64,000 nt of DNA from Hygrophila difformis. Lineage: Eukaryota > Streptophyta > Magnoliopsida > Lamiales > Acanthaceae. This document shows positions 30,267 through 42,831 of the stretch, in pieces (the first letter of the stretch is position 1; each line of letters opens with the position of its first letter). Under the pieces are notes generated by a model. That model was not told the DNA's origin. It made no database searches and worked only from the letters and a program-made list of their open reading frames with translations. The stretch lies in contig JAOANR010000009.1 of NCBI GenBank assembly GCA_030278955.1, positions 35,751,504 through 35,815,503 of the forward strand, in the 5' to 3' direction. The position numbers were made by a program, and so were the translations under genes.

Positions 30267-33200
30267 ATGGCACCCAGAGGAAGAGGAAGGACTCAAACTG
30301 CTCCCCAAACTACTACCGAAACTCCTACTGAGACACTACCAAACGCCAACGAACCGATTCAACCTGAGATGGAACAACCCCAAGGTGCGCAGGACGCCCC
30401 CGCACCGAACAATGTGGGCGATCGTCTTAGGACGATAGAGGAAGTGTTGATTGCGCTCGGGAACGCGCAAGTCAACCAGGGTCAAGCTGCGGCGGTACCT
30501 CCGCCCCAAGCTCGCCCTAACTACCTGGCGATGGTGAATCCTTACCAGCCACCCCACTATGCTGGTGAGGAGGATCCAGCTAAACTGGAAGAGTGGATCC
30601 GGACCTTCGACAAGCTGCTGGGAGCAGTTAAATGTCCGGAAGGAGAAAGAGTGCACGTCGCTTCGTACTACCTGGGAGGCGAAGCCGACGACTGGTGGCA
30701 GGCCACTCAAGCTAAACTGACTGAAGATGACGAGCCCTACTCGTGGGTGGAGATGATGGAACTACTCAGGGATCGATTCTATCCCTTGAGTACTAAAGCT
30801 GCCATGTACGAAGAGTTCCTGTCGCTGAAGCAAGGAGGCCAAACGGTGCAGGAATACTACACACGCTTCAAGGAGCTGGTGAGGTTCGCACCAAGGCTAG
30901 TGCCTACTGACGCAGAAAAGGCACAGAAGTTCGAGATGGGACTGAACCTGTCCGTGCGCGAAGTGATCGCGGGGGTACACTACCCCGATCTGCAAGCAGT
31001 GTATGACCGCGCTGTGGCGGTAGCACGCGTGCAGCAGCTGAAAAGGAGGGTGAGTGGGGAGTCCAGCAGGGGTCCTCAAGACAAAAGAAGCCGAGACTCA
31101 AGAAACGAGAACAACACTGGAAGGAACGAGCAGCGCAGAGGGTCGAATAGGCCCCAACAAAACAACACTGGGAGGAGGTTCAACCAGGAAGATCCGGTAC
31201 CGCCTTGTCCGAGATGTGGACGACCCCATCTGGCAAGGGGATGCCCGCAACAAGGCGCCTGTTACCGATGCGGTCGAATGGGTCACGTTCGACGGGACTG
31301 CCGAACTAGGCTCGAGAACATAACGAAGAGGGACGATTTGGTCGCGGGGCAAGAACAGCCTCAAAATCAAAACGGGCGAAACGGGAATAACCAAGGGTAC
31401 AGACCCCCTCAAAATAGGCCGCAAAACCAGAACCAGAACCAACGACCTCCGCCCCCTCAGAATCAAAACCAGCAACAAAATCAGCAGCCGAATGCGAATC
31501 AGCAAGGCAATCAGGGACGCCCTATGGGGAGGCTGAACGTGGTGAACCAAGCGGACGTGCCTGCGCAAGGAGAAGTGATGGCAGGTACATTTTATGTGTT
31601 GAATACGCCCCTTAGAATTCTATTTGATTCTGGAGCTAGTTGCTCAATTATAGCATCAAGGATAGTGCCTGAGTTAGATCTACCTAAGTGCGAGAGAATT
31701 AGCTTAGGAATTCAATTGCCTTCTGGAGAAGTAGTGTCTTGCTCTAAACGATATAACGGAATTCCTATAGTGATAAAGAACGTAGAATTCTTCGCGAACT
31801 TAGTAGAATTTAACTTAAGAGACTTTGACATCATACTGGGGATGGATTGGCTATCCCAGTATAAAGCGGTGATCGAATGCCAAAAGCAAAAGATCACCTT
31901 GTCAAAAAGTAGGGGAAAGAGAGTTATCTTTTACTCTCAGCCCCCTAAGAAAAGTAACAAAATTGTTAGTGCACTTAAACTAAGTAACTTGATGCGTAAG
32001 GGGTACGAACTATACGCGTGCTATGTGCACAACCTTGAGGCGGAAGAGAACAAGGTTGATAGCATACCTGTGGTAAGAGAATACCCGGACGTGTTCCCTG
32101 AAGACGTTCCGGGCATGCCACCTGAGAGAGATCTTGAATTCACGATAGATCTCATTCCGGGGACAGAGCCTGTCTCGAAAGCTCCGTACCGGATGGCACC
32201 ACTGGAAATGAAGGAGTTAAAGGAACAACTCGAGGAGCTATTGGGAAAAGGTTACATAAGACCGAGTACGTCCCCTTGGGGAGCACCGGTTTTATTTGTT
32301 AAGAAGAAAGACGGAGGACTACGTCTTTGCATAGATTACCGAGGACTAGTGACCATTAAGAATAAATACCCCCTACCGAGAATAGAGGATCTGTTTGATC
32401 AACTGAAAGGAGCTTCAGTATTCTCGAAGATCGATTTGCGATCTGGGTATCATCAATTGAGGATCGCCGAGACGGACATTCCGAAGACGACATTTCGAAC
32501 GCGGTATGGCCATTACGAGTTCACAGTGTTATCCTTCGGGTTAACCAATGCTCCGGCCATGTTCATGAATCTCATGGACAACGTGTTCCGAGAATTATTA
32601 GACCAGTGTGTCGTAGTGTTCATCGACGACATCCTGATCTACTCAAAGAGCGAGGAAGAGCATGCAAAACACCTACATCAAGTGTTAGAAATCTTGCGAA
32701 GAAATCAGCTATGCGGCAAGCTGTCGAAATGTGACTTCTGGCTGAAAGAAGTGGCATTTCTCGGACACATAGTATCCGCTGATGGAGTATCAGTGGATCC
32801 GACAAAAGTTTCTGCCGTGACGGAGTGGGCAACTCCGAAGAGTCCAACGGAAATAAGGAGTTTCCTTGGATTAGCCGGGTATTATAGACGATTTGTGAAG
32901 GACTTTTCAAGGATTGCACGTCCTTTGACCCAGCTACTAAAGAAAGGAGCAAAATACGAGTGGACCGAAGCTTGTGAGATTGCGTTTCAAGAACTGAAGA
33001 AACGACTCACAACCACACCCGTATTAACACTACCGTCAGAGAATGGTGACTTCGAAGTATATAGCGATGCTTCGAAGGAAGGTTTAGGTTGTGTCTTGAT
33101 GCAAGACTCGAGAGTCGTAGCCTATGCATCACACCAACTAAAACCTCACGAGGAAAATTATCCGACACACGACCTGGAGTTGGCAGCGGTCGTTTTCGCT

Positions 33201-34985
33201 CTAAAGATATGGAGACATTATCTTTATGGGCGGAAGTGTCGAATGTTCACCGACCACAAGAGCTTGAAATATATATTCACTCAGAAGGAGTTGAATTTGA
33301 GACAACGAAGGTGGTTGGAACTTATTAAAGACTACGATTTAGAGATAGCCTACCACGAAGGGAAGGCGAATGTGGTAGCCGATGCTCTAAGTCGGAAAAC
33401 CCAACACGTGACAAACTCGTTGGTAATTCCGCCGGCATTGTACTTGGAATTGGCTAGATTGGAGTTAGAACTTGTGCATCCTGGCACAGTGAGAGAAACG
33501 GTCAATGCCATGGTCGTAGAAACTCCAATATTAGACGAGATTCGACTCGCTCAACCGGGCGACCCGAAACTCGAGAAGATAAAAGGGTATATTGCCGAAG
33601 GAAAGGCAATAGGATTTGCTGTCCAAGAGGATGGAAGCATCCGTTTCAAAGGGAGGTGGTGTGTGCCTCTTAAATGTGCCGAATTGAAGCAAAGGTTGAT
33701 GGAGGAAGGGCACAACACGCCATATTCCGTACATCCCGGAGGTGACAAGCTATACAAAGATCTGAAGAAGATCTATTGGTGGCCGGGAATGAAGAAGGAA
33801 GTGGCGAACTTCGTAGCGAGATGTCTCACCTGCCAAAAGGTTAAGGCAGTGCGACATAAACCCCTAGGGTTGATGCAACCACTAGAGATTCCAAGTTGGA
33901 AGTGGGATAGCATCTCGATGGACTTTGTCTCGGGATTACCCCGAACACCTAAAGGCATGAACAAGATTTGGGTGATTGTGGATAGGCTAACGAAGACAGC
34001 CATATTCATCCCAATGAAAGACACGTGGACTATGGACCAATTGGCCCGAGCCTACATTGATAATGTGGTACGACGACATGGAGTACCACATGATATCATT
34101 TCCGATAGAGACAGTAGATTTGTCTCTCATTTCTGGACGGAGTTACAAAAAGCTCTCGGTACTCAAATCAAAATGAGCACCGAATTCCACCCGATGACGG
34201 ATGGTCAAACCGAGAGGACAATCCAAACACTAGAAGACATGCTGAGAGCATGTGTGTTGGAATTCAAAGGAAATTGGGAATCTCATTTACCCTTGATTGA
34301 GTTTTCCTATAATAATAGCTACCATGCTAGCATCGGCATGGCACCTTTCGAGGCGTTGTATGGACGAAAGTGCCGAAGCCCATTGAGCTGGGAAGAAAAC
34401 GATAAGTCCGTGGTAGTGGGACCACAACTTATCGAAGACATGGCTCAACAAATCAAAGTGATTCAAGGGAAGATGAAAGCCGCACAAGACCGTCAAAAGA
34501 GTTATGCCGACGTGAGACGACGAGACCTAGAATTCCAAGTGGGAGATAGGGTCATGCTAAAGATATCACCCATGAAGGGGGTGATGCGCTTTGGCAAACG
34601 AGGGAAGTTAAGTCCTCGATATATAGGGCCTTACGAAATTCTAGAACGAGTTGGAACTCTAGCCTACCGATTGGCTTTACCGCCACACTTAGATAGAGTT
34701 CATCATGTCTTCCATGTCTCACAACTAAAGAAGTATGTGCCGGACCCGACACATGTACTTCAACTGGAGATAATTGAGCTCGATGAAGATTTGACTTACG
34801 AAGAAGTCCCAGTGCGTATTCTCGATACTAAGGAACGAGTAACGAGGAACAAAACCATCAAAATGATCAAGGTTCTTTGGTCAAACCACGAAAGTGAGAC
34901 GGCAACTTGGGAAGTGGAATCCGACATGAGAGAACGATACCCGACATTGTTCCAAACCGATACCGACACAGTTATGGGGACATAA
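30267..34985 (+). CDS. gag-pol polyprotein of element D
   Basis: About 1572 residues in one frame. The ATG at 30267 (MAPRGRGR) is chosen over an in-frame ATG at 30225 because it matches the start of element A gag. Gag capsid lies at residues about 85-250 ([26 protein letters not shown]), with two zinc knuckles at about 312-350 and protease DSGAS near 453. RT covers about 605-900, with catalytic FIDD near 784. RNase H begins near 928 ([12 protein letters not shown]). Integrase has a HHCC region at about 1148-1190 and the D, D, E residues in SMDFVSG, SDRDSRF and QTLEDML. The C-terminal chromodomain-like region is at about 1515-1565. All enzymes needed for reverse transcription and integration are present. 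RT lacks two residues at [10 protein letters not shown] where element C has RGLNQVT. Confidence 0.95.
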   Translation: MAPRGRGRTQTAPQTTTETPTETLPNANEPIQPEMEQPQGAQDAPAPNNVGDRLRTIEEVLIALGNAQVNQGQAAAVPPPQARPNYLAMVNPYQPPHYAGEEDPAKLEEWIRTFDKLLGAVKCPEGERVHVASYYLGGEADDWWQATQAKLTEDDEPYSWVEMMELLRDRFYPLSTKAAMYEEFLSLKQGGQTVQEYYTRFKELVRFAPRLVPTDAEKAQKFEMGLNLSVREVIAGVHYPDLQAVYDRAVAVARVQQLKRRVSGESSRGPQDKRSRDSRNENNTGRNEQRRGSNRPQQNNTGRRFNQEDPVPPCPRCGRPHLARGCPQQGACYRCGRMGHVRRDCRTRLENITKRDDLVAGQEQPQNQNGRNGNNQGYRPPQNRPQNQNQNQRPPPPQNQNQQQNQQPNANQQGNQGRPMGRLNVVNQADVPAQGEVMAGTFYVLNTPLRILFDSGASCSIIASRIVPELDLPKCERISLGIQLPSGEVVSCSKRYNGIPIVIKNVEFFANLVEFNLRDFDIILGMDWLSQYKAVIECQKQKITLSKSRGKRVIFYSQPPKKSNKIVSALKLSNLMRKGYELYACYVHNLEAEENKVDSIPVVREYPDVFPEDVPGMPPERDLEFTIDLIPGTEPVSKAPYRMAPLEMKELKEQLEELLGKGYIRPSTSPWGAPVLFVKKKDGGLRLCIDYRGLVTIKNKYPLPRIEDLFDQLKGASVFSKIDLRSGYHQLRIAETDIPKTTFRTRYGHYEFTVLSFGLTNAPAMFMNLMDNVFRELLDQCVVVFIDDILIYSKSEEEHAKHLHQVLEILRRNQLCGKLSKCDFWLKEVAFLGHIVSADGVSVDPTKVSAVTEWATPKSPTEIRSFLGLAGYYRRFVKDFSRIARPLTQLLKKGAKYEWTEACEIAFQELKKRLTTTPVLTLPSENGDFEVYSDASKEGLGCVLMQDSRVVAYASHQLKPHEENYPTHDLELAAVVFALKIWRHYLYGRKCRMFTDHKSLKYIFTQKELNLRQRRWLELIKDYDLEIAYHEGKANVVADALSRKTQHVTNSLVIPPALYLELARLELELVHPGTVRETVNAMVVETPILDEIRLAQPGDPKLEKIKGYIAEGKAIGFAVQEDGSIRFKGRWCVPLKCAELKQRLMEEGHNTPYSVHPGGDKLYKDLKKIYWWPGMKKEVANFVARCLTCQKVKAVRHKPLGLMQPLEIPSWKWDSISMDFVSGLPRTPKGMNKIWVIVDRLTKTAIFIPMKDTWTMDQLARAYIDNVVRRHGVPHDIISDRDSRFVSHFWTELQKALGTQIKMSTEFHPMTDGQTERTIQTLEDMLRACVLEFKGNWESHLPLIEFSYNNSYHASIGMAPFEALYGRKCRSPLSWEENDKSVVVGPQLIEDMAQQIKVIQGKMKAAQDRQKSYADVRRRDLEFQVGDRVMLKISPMKGVMRFGKRGKLSPRYIGPYEILERVGTLAYRLALPPHLDRVHHVFHVSQLKKYVPDPTHVLQLEIIELDEDLTYEEVPVRILDTKERVTRNKTIKMIKVLWSNHESETATWEVESDMRERYPTLFQTDTDTVMGT

Positions 34986-35050
34986 CTGCAATCTTAAGGG
35001 GGAGAGGATGTGATACCACCTATTTTCGTGCACTTTTGTAAATTGTTGAA

Positions 35051-35188
35051 CTACGTTATGGCTTGATCCCTTTACCGGGTACGTAGGCAGCTTAGAAGTT
35101 TCAATTCTAAGTTCAGTCACAACATAATAAAACAAACACAAGACCTTTAGCACGAGAAAAGCCGAAACACAACTTCGAGGACGAAGTT
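35051..35188 (+). other. Three stem-loops in the 3' UTR of element D
   Basis: CTACGT/ACGTAG (35051-35086), CTTAGAA/TTCTAAG (35091-35111) and AACTTCG/CGAAGTT (35171-35188). Order and stems match those of element C. They lie between the pol stop and the LTR and could act in RNA stability, 3' processing or packaging. Confidence 0.75.
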
Positions 35189-35195
35189 GATTCTT

Positions 35196-35208
35196 AAGGA
35201 GGGTAGAC
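35196..35208 (+). other. Polypurine tract of element D
   Basis: AAGGAGGGTAGAC directly before the 3' LTR. A second purine tract, AAGGGGGAGAGGA, lies about 10 bases after the pol stop and is followed by TGTGATACC, which looks like an LTR start. Confidence 0.85.
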
Positions 35209-37790
35209 TGTAATACCCGTGAATTTTCCATCATAAAATAAAACAATAATTAAATAAATAAATAATAAATAAAGTAAATACCATAAATAAATAAATGAAT
35301 CCATCAAATAAATAAATAAATAAAGATAAGGAAATGAGAAATGAGATTCTAACTTAAAAAGGAATTTAATTAAATAAAAAGAATTATTAAAGGTAAATAA
35401 ATTGTACACCAAAACCCGACACTAATGAACTTGAGGATTCGAGTCCAAAACATCCAATTAGACCCGAGTGAAAATTTAGAGAGAAAGTAGAAACCCGAAG
35501 ATACCCCGGAAACTGGAATTCGGGAGCATAGAGGGATAGAAACCCGAAAGAGAGGCGGAAAGGCACGACGGATCGCACGACCCGCCCGGACCGAAGTCCA
35601 GGCGAGTGTCGCGCGGTGGCCGCGCGGTGAAGGGGGAAGAGCGCGCCACGACCGCGCCACCGGACAGATTCGCCCGTTGCGTGAATCTCTCGCCCGAACG
35701 CGGATTTTTCGACTTTCGGTTGAACATCTCTCAACCCAAGACCTTTAGGTCAGATGTTGGACGCCCTAGGACTTGGGAAATCTATAAATAAACCCCTTGG
35801 GAGCCCCGAACAAGTTTACAAAAGCCTACAACATTCTATACATTGGAAACCCTAAATCCGGAGTCGTCGGAGGCACGAAACCAAGACGAACGCTGTTGGA
35901 CGAATTTCCTACAGATCTCTATAGTCGTGGTAAGTCTCGATCCAATCTCTAGTCAATAAACGATTCGAAAACGAATCCTAATTATCTCCTTTTTCTTTCT
36001 ACACCCCGTATTGGATCTAGATCGTAGAACCCGACGAACGGAGAGGAGAAACGGTGGACTGGAAGCCACGCCTTCAAATAGACGATCCCGGACGCTCGTA
36101 AACACTGTAAGTTAACTCTTACATGGTTTTGAGATGAATTAAAACATTCAAAACTAAAAGATTAACAAGAAACCGTAAATCTGTCCATCTAAACTTTTTA
36201 CCGGCGCAACAGATTTGATGAATTTTTCCGAACCTTAAAACGAACTCAAACGGAGAAACGTAAAACACGAAAAACGTTCCTATGACTTAGATCTAGCTAC
36301 TGTAAATTTTTGAGAATTTTTGGAATTGATTTGATATGTGAAAACCCACCGAAACCGAGCTGTCGGAATCTAGATCTTGAAATCTTGAATAGAACTTAGG
36401 AATGATCTTGATCACGTTTTTGACATAGGATCTAGACTGTTTTAGATCTTTGGCCGAACATGAAAGTTGTAGATAATTGTCTTAAGATGATCTCTGTCAA
36501 ATTTCATTAAATTTGGAGTTGAATTGGTATGGTAGAAATCGAAATCTTTAAACTGTGACACGTTAAACTCGGACAGATTTGCTCTTCTGCGAAAATTGGT
36601 GATTTTGACCTATTTAGGTATCTCGGATCGAAAAAGTTAAAACACGAAAGTTGTAGATCTTGATGTTTCTGAGTCAGATATGAAATTTTGGAATTTGTGG
36701 AATTAAATCTGATTTTAGACGAATTTTGGAGTAAACTGTGATTTACCGGAATCAAAATCTTGAAATCTTGTTGAAACATGGAGTTAACCTTTAGGGTTGA
36801 AACGAATTGAGATATTATTTTGAGATGAATAAAAATTGAGGTCAGATTTAAAAAAAAAATTAAATCCCCTTACAAACTTGATAAATTAAAATTAGGGGTG
36901 AGTGCTCTGCAGGGTGCCCCCTAACGATTCACTTCGTGCCGTAATGGACGATGGTGACCCCGCGCGCTATACTTGAAATGTGATATTGCCAAAACGGCGA
37001 AATATAGAGCCTACACTCTCGTGAATATCCGTATGGGTTTCCCGAGGCTCCGGAGTGGTACTGGATATGGCTGATACGGTTGCGGCCGCCGGGCTACCGG
37101 CTAAACTTGTTGACATCGCGATGCTATCGTGAAACTTTGAAATACCAAATCGGGGATGTAATGGGGATTCTAAATTAAATTAAATTAGATTAAATTATGT
37201 TGTTGTCCAGTTAAATTATTTAAATGCTTTATTTAAATTATGGCTTTCATCTTAAACCATGTGATAAATTATGCTATTGAGTAGTTGATTAGATTAAATT
37301 AAATATTATGTTATTATCATGCTTTATTTAAATTATTAAATTAATGGCTTTTAAACCCTACGATCATGCATGTGTTAACTTACTCAGCAAATTTGCTGAC
37401 CAAAACCGTTTTATTGCCTTTTCTTACAGAATATGTGGAATGAGCATGTGTGAGCACGAATCATGCATGGGATTTTGGGGATTGTTATTTTGCTTGTAAA
37501 TTCGTACTTTAGACTATATTATGAACGGGCCTGTTTAACCCGTGTTTTGGCCATGTCGGCCCTCTTTATATTTTCCGCTGCGATACTGTACTAAACCAAA
37601 TATTTCCGCTGCGCTATACTATTATTATTTCCCAATTATATTGTATGGGCTATCTTGAATGATTTAAATACTTTTAAATACTGCAATACCTAGCCTTGCA
37701 TCTCTTTAGTAAGCTCGGAGAAACCGTGTCTTACTAGGGGGATGTGGCGGTGACATCCCGACCTGGGTGACCAAAAATCGGGGTGTTACA
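35209..37790 (+). repeat. 3' LTR of element D (2582 bp)
   Basis: Nearly identical to 26683-29265. It ends GGGTGTTACA and is followed by the target duplication GCCAT. Confidence 0.95.
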
Positions 37791-37795
37791 GCCAT

Positions 37796-39593
37796 TAAGA
37801 CCCTAATGTTTTGAGGCCTATAAATAGGGTTAAGTTTATCTACTGAATCAGCAAATTGCTGAATAGGTGGATTTCAATTCTTTATGTGCTGGTTATATTT
37901 TTTGACTTTTGGGATATTATATCATAAGATTTATTACCTAAAATAAAGGATTTTTTATTAATCATTTTAATAAAGATGCGTGATTTATTACGTTCGGTAA
38001 TTTTGGAGGGTTTTCTCCCCGAGAATGTTGCCCGTTGGGCCTTTTGTAAGGAAGGGTATCATAATTGTTGGTTCACAATGTGCTTTAAAAAAATATTATT
38101 GTGCTAAAGCTATGTGAATGAAGTCCATTATAATTCATCACTTCTTAAATATTTGCCCCATTGGAGATTTTAACTATTCACTCACCACTTTCACTTAAAC
38201 TTTTATTATAGTTATACAAGTTAAAGTTGAGATTTTGTTAGATTCGTCTCGTCGTGTAATTTTTAAATATCACTTTTAGAATTTTTACGTGTACCAATAT
38301 TAAATTATTAATGATTTAAAATGTGCATTGGACTGCGTGCAGTGGGATTGATTTTCATAGAATTCAGTGGTATACACTCAATTTTTAGATGGGTGTGGTG
38401 ATCCTTTTCGAAGTGTGGTTTGTGTATATGTATAGACATTTTCAATTAATCTTGTTGGACCAAATTGCTTCAACTCATTTTATTATATTTTAATTTTTAT
38501 TCATCGCTGTTGAAAATTCACATTCATGAAGGATTTTGATCTTATGTGTATATTACATGTTAGTTTTAATTAAAACTAGCATATACATAAAACGAAATAT
38601 CATACAAATTAAATAAAACCAACACATTCATTTAAATAAAATCACCACATATATAATATAGAACAAGCACAAAAATCATATATTTCAACACATATATTAG
38701 TAAAAACTAACACATACATCAACATAAATTTACACATTAAAACTGAATTCATTAACTAAAATAAACCATCACATGTAAATATAAAATAATCACAAACATC
38801 ACATATATGAGTAAAATAAACCATCACATGTAAATATAAAATAATCACAAACATCATATAGATTTAGCACATATATGAGTAAAAACTTGCACATACATCA
38901 ATTGAAATATCATACTTGAAATAAAAGCAGCACACTCATTTAAATGAAATCATCACATATATAATATAAAATAAGCACACATATTATATTTAAATCATCA
39001 CATATATAATATAAAATAAGCACACATATTATATAAATACAGTATAAATCGCAACAAAGATTTTGCAATGTGATAAACATTTATCCAGTCCACTAGTGTT
39101 GGATGGTGGATTTATGCAATGTGATAAAACCACAATTCTTGTCTAGTACATCTAGCCCTATTTGTTAACACATGGTTATTTATGCAGACTTTGATATTGT
39201 CATGGTCTAACTATGTTTTTTGTTTGCAAAAGAACGAGTATGTGGTAGTAGGCAGTCACAATTTGTAAGTTCACCACTTATTCTTTGCCTTGGTTTTTCT
39301 GATTTTTGGATTTATTTGCCTGTATGCCGTGGGAACTTTTTGTTGCCACAACTTAAATTTCACGGCCGGGAATTATCATGTTATGGACAAGAAACTTAGT
39401 TAAACCACATGGTTGGATTTTTGACACCCGACGGATGTTTGAATTGATGCTTGATGGTCACTTAGAGATGTATGTGTGCTAACCCACATGCTCACGTGTG
39501 CTGCTTCTACAGAATATACGTGCTGAGATGCTAAAATTATTCATAAAAAACAAATAATTTTTAGGGGAGCAATACAATGGACCGTTTTAATTA
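37796..39593. other. Right part of element H, AT-rich, non-coding
   Basis: It has a TATA-like CCTATAAATAG near 37821, a stretch near 38230-38360 resembling the inside of Stowaway elements (GATTCGTCTC, GTGCATTGGAC), and the tandem repeats at 38590-39050. No gene was seen. Confidence 0.5.
38590..39050. repeat. AT-rich imperfect tandem repeats
   Basis: Repeated units of roughly 40-55 bp. One is ATAAACCATCACATGTAAAT (two copies near 38762 and 38815). Another is AAATCATCACATATATAATA (three copies near 38948-39010), mixed with AACACATATAT-like pieces. Confidence 0.8.
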
Positions 39594-39796
39594 CTCCCTC
39601 CGTCCTATTTGAGATGTCACATTTCTTTTGGGCACGGTATTTTAGGTAGAATGAATTATTGTGTTAAAGTGAAGTAAATAGTTAATGCATGGATGTTTGT
39701 TTGAAGTAGTAAAAATTTCTAACTAAGAAAATGTTAACAATTGAAGTGGGATGGACTAATATAGAAAATGAGACATTTGAAATGGGATGGAGAGAG
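39594..39796. mobile_element. Stowaway-like MITE (203 bp)
   Basis: Terminal repeats CTCCCTCCGTCCTATTTGAG and its complement at the right end (GGATGGAGAGAG), flanked by TA on both sides. Tc1/mariner-type MITE. Confidence 0.88.
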
Positions 39797-41007
39797 TATT
39801 AGTTTTTTTTTTTTTTTTTAACAAAACATACAAATGAAGATGCACTAACCAATCACTGTACCGATTATTTTTTTTTAAAAAAAAACACACACATTCAGCT
39901 GCATGATCCCATCACACACTCATTTCATTATTTTGTATTGCCAAAAGATACATAGGAAGATGCATCAACCAATCATGGCCTTAACAATAAAAAATCACAT
40001 TTGAAACAGAACCCACCATCATAGAAAAACACAGGTATGTGCTACATCGTCTACGGTGATAAAGGAATTAAAAAAATTGCAAGGTTCACCATGTAGGAGG
40101 CCGGCGTGGATAGTTTGGTACCGATGCTAGCAACGCCCCTACAATCGGCATCGTCATCTTCATCACCTCCTGATGTGGATGGCGTGGAATGTCGGTCAAC
40201 ATGGTCGGTTCCCTCACTGCCGTCGTGCAAAGCACCCCACTGGAAGTCGAAAACAACGCCGTTCGGGATATTATCATCTTCAATGGGATTCTCGTTCAAG
40301 TTGAACATCGCTCCGATGATATGGACTGTCACGCGGGCGGTTCTGGAGCTTGGATATATCTGTCTTTGGGGTGTCGTTTTTATGCGAATTAGGGTTTCAT
40401 ATGATTGATTATGCACTATCCCATGTTCAGAAAATGATGAATTGGTATTTTATCACAATTATGGAATCTTTCCCGTCACCCCTTGATTGCTGCATTAATT
40501 GACATATATATATATTGCAGATTCTATTCCTTAAATGCTTGACACCATAATTGGTAATTCTTCATCACCCTGCCCCCTAGCACACCATGAAGTAGAAAGT
40601 AACACATGCAGTACGGTACTGAATCTATAGATTCAGCCCTATAACCAAACCCCTATAAATAGGCCCTCCTCTTCATTGTATTACTCACCTTTTGATTAAA
40701 TGAATATTTGCTTGAATGCATATGAATTTTCTTAAGGTCAATTGAGAGATTGTGGGATCCTAAAACCCTCATCTAATTGTGATTTCACAATTCTTGGATC
40801 TTGAAGCAGTCCAAGGTAGATTTCCATTGTTGAAGGATTGTGGAATGAATGAGGTTAACTTGAATGATATCACTATTCCAATATTTTCCTTCACCTTTGG
40901 AGCTTCCCTATCCTCTTGTTTTTCATCCCCATTCTATTTTAGATTTCATTTTCCTATTGATTTCTTTGTTCTTGGACTTTGACATTGAATGTTATTGGCC
41001 TACGGCA
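39797..41007. other. End of element H, non-coding
   Basis: A TATA-like CCCCTATAAATAGG near 40662-40675 followed by a C/T-rich stretch resembles the promoter-leader part of an LTR, which fits the end of H being a transcribed LTR end. A 121-codon minus-strand frame at 40051-40416 has no recognisable domain. Confidence 0.4.
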
Positions 41008-41690
41008 AGGGATATATTGGGATCTTTTCCAAACACAATTTGTGTAGGAGAATAGCTATGATAACTTTCCGGCCTTATTTTTACAAGTGTTGCTGCATGT
41101 AATATAACATGTCTCCAAGCAGAAACAGGGAGTTTTGATTTCATTAACAAGGATCTTGCAATTAATTGCAATCGTTCAATAAATGATTCTGCCAGACCAT
41201 TTTGCGTGTGCACAATGAGGCACAGGATGTTCGAAAATATTTCCAATCGACACGCAGAAATCATCTAATATATATGATGTATATTCTCCAGCATTATCAA
41301 GGCGTATTTTCTTTATCGGGTGATCTGGAAACTGTGCGCAATTTTATAACTTGTGCATGTAATCTTGAGAAGACCAAATTATGGATTGATAATAAACAAA
41401 CGTGTAACCAGCGTGATGATGCGTCAATTAGTACCATAAAGTACTTGAAATGTCCACATGAAGGATCAATAGGTCCACATATATCGCTCTGAATTCTTTC
41501 TAGAAATGTAGGTGAGTCAATTTCCACGTTTACTGGAGATGGTCTGGTTATTAATTTCCCTTGTGAACAAGAAGGAAAATTGAACTCATTTTGGTTCAAT
41601 ATTATTGGCTTTTTCAATGTATGACTATTTGAATTTAGATAATTCGCCTCAGCATTATATTGCCAGGATGCCCAAGTCTATCGTGTCAGG
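41008..41690 (-). pseudogene. Copia integrase, first part, left arm
   Basis: Minus strand. ILNQNEFNFPSCSQGKLITR is the end of the GAG-pre-integrase region. FLERIQSDICGPIDPSCGHF holds the first catalytic D, then HTQNGLAESFIERLQLIARS holds the catalytic E, followed by TQIVFGKDPNIS. It breaks off where element H is inserted and resumes at 25895 with SHLRIFGC. A frameshift near 41265-41300 removes the second D block. Confidence 0.85.
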
Positions 41691-41879
41691 TAATAAATTT
41701 ACTAGTAGCTTTCAAGTCTAATAGGTTATGTATTTCTTTGTCACATATTTTCGTATAGTATAAGCTGTATAAGCCAGAAGAGTAACATGATAATTTTTCA
41801 TTCACAAATTTTTGGCTATTTTCAATTCGAGTTATCAAAAGATACTCGTGATCTGCCTCTTTCGAAGTTTCAATGTGAT

Positions 41880-42185
41880 TCCTATTTTTTTGAATATCAT
41901 TGAAGCTCAGTAGATTTCTTCAAGCTTTCAGATAAGGCATTTTCAATCGCCATTTTTGTCCCTCTAGGGAGAGCTATAACAGCTCTACCGGAGCCTCCAA
42001 TGCATTTTTCATTACCGCTTATAATTTTCACTGCGGTCTTTTCCAATTTTAAATGGGAGAAATAGCTTTTGCTTTTCAAAATCCTGTGCGTTGTTTCATT
42101 GTCAATGAGGTAGATGTCATCTACGACTTTTAAATTTCGAGCATCACTTTCTTTACAAGAATATAAAAAGCTAATCAAACATCAG
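41880..42185 (-). pseudogene. Copia GAG-pre-integrase region, left arm
   Basis: Minus-strand frame with SDARNLKVVDDIYLIDNETT, HRILKSKSYFSHLKLEKTAV and ISGNEKCIGGSGRAVIALPR. It matches the plus-strand copy at 45032-45295, including its position relative to integrase. Confidence 0.75.
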
Positions 42186-42267
42186 CAATATAAATATGAT
42201 CAATGCAAAAACATAGTTATATTATACTGGGGTTATAAAAGAGAAGTGCAACATATATAGCTATATG

Positions 42268-42831
42268 TAGGGGTGTAAATGAGACTGATAGGCTCGTGAA
42301 TTGTTCGAGCTCGGCTCGGTCAAAATTCGGTTCAAGCTCGACTCGAAACGGCTCGGTTTGAGTTCGAGCTCGGCTCGTAACACACACGATCTCAAGCCGA
42401 GCCAACCACTATTCGGCTCGAAAGCTCGATAATAGGCTCGATTTATTTTTATACATATATTTATTTATTATTAAATATAGAAATTATATAAAATATTCAA
42501 AGTATATTATTATTATTGTTTATATCTTTTAATTTTTAAATTAAAAATATATTATTAATTAAATATATATTTTTAAAATTACTTAAATATGTAGATTAAA
42601 TTAAATATAATTAAATATATACAATATATTAAATATAATTTCTTTCATAAATTATGTGAAAATGAAAATGATACTAGTTCGAGCTCGGCTCGACTCGGTC
42701 AAAGCTCGGTCAACACTCGGCTCGAAGTAGCTCGGTCAACGCTCGGCTCGGTCAAAGCTCGGCTCGAATTCTTATGAGCTCAAGCCGAGCTTACCACTAT
42801 TCGGGCTCGGCTCGGCTCGTTTACACCCCTA
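42268..42831. mobile_element. hAT-type MITE (564 bp)
   Basis: Perfect 12-bp inverted termini TAGGGGTGTAAA / TTTACACCCCTA and a perfect 8-bp target duplication GCTATATG (42260-42267 and 42832-42839). Subterminal regions are full of GGCTCGGCTCG-like motifs, the likely transposase binding sites. The core is AT-rich without an ORF. Confidence 0.93.

Larger units (their letters stand above)
26683..37790 (+). mobile_element. Element D: full-length Tekay/Del-like gypsy retrotransposon (11.1 kb)
   Basis: Two LTRs (26683-29265 and 35209-37790), initiator-tRNA primer site, extra ORF, one long gag-pol frame, polypurine tract, and a perfect 5-bp target duplication GCCAT at 26678-26682 and 37791-37795. 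By eye the LTRs differ at roughly 30 of about 2580 positions (about 1%), so the insertion is recent on a plant time scale. The only structural doubt about autonomy is a two-codon gap in RT (see findings). Confidence 0.96.
25896..41007. mobile_element. Element H: unclassified LTR-like insertion holding element D
   Basis: Termini TGCGGTAGACC and GGCCTACGGCA form an imperfect inverted repeat with TG and CA ends. They are flanked by TGGGA (25891-25895) and AGGGA (41008-41012), probably one 5-bp duplication with a mutation. Copia integrase sequence resumes on both sides. Without element D, H is about 4.0 kb. No gag or pol was seen, so it is a solo LTR with further insertions or a non-autonomous element. 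Confidence 0.5.

Noticed and set aside
40051..40416. 121-codon minus-strand frame in element H
   Set aside because: No recognisable domain, no neighbours, and the plus strand has overlapping frames. Kept only as an unlikely possibility.
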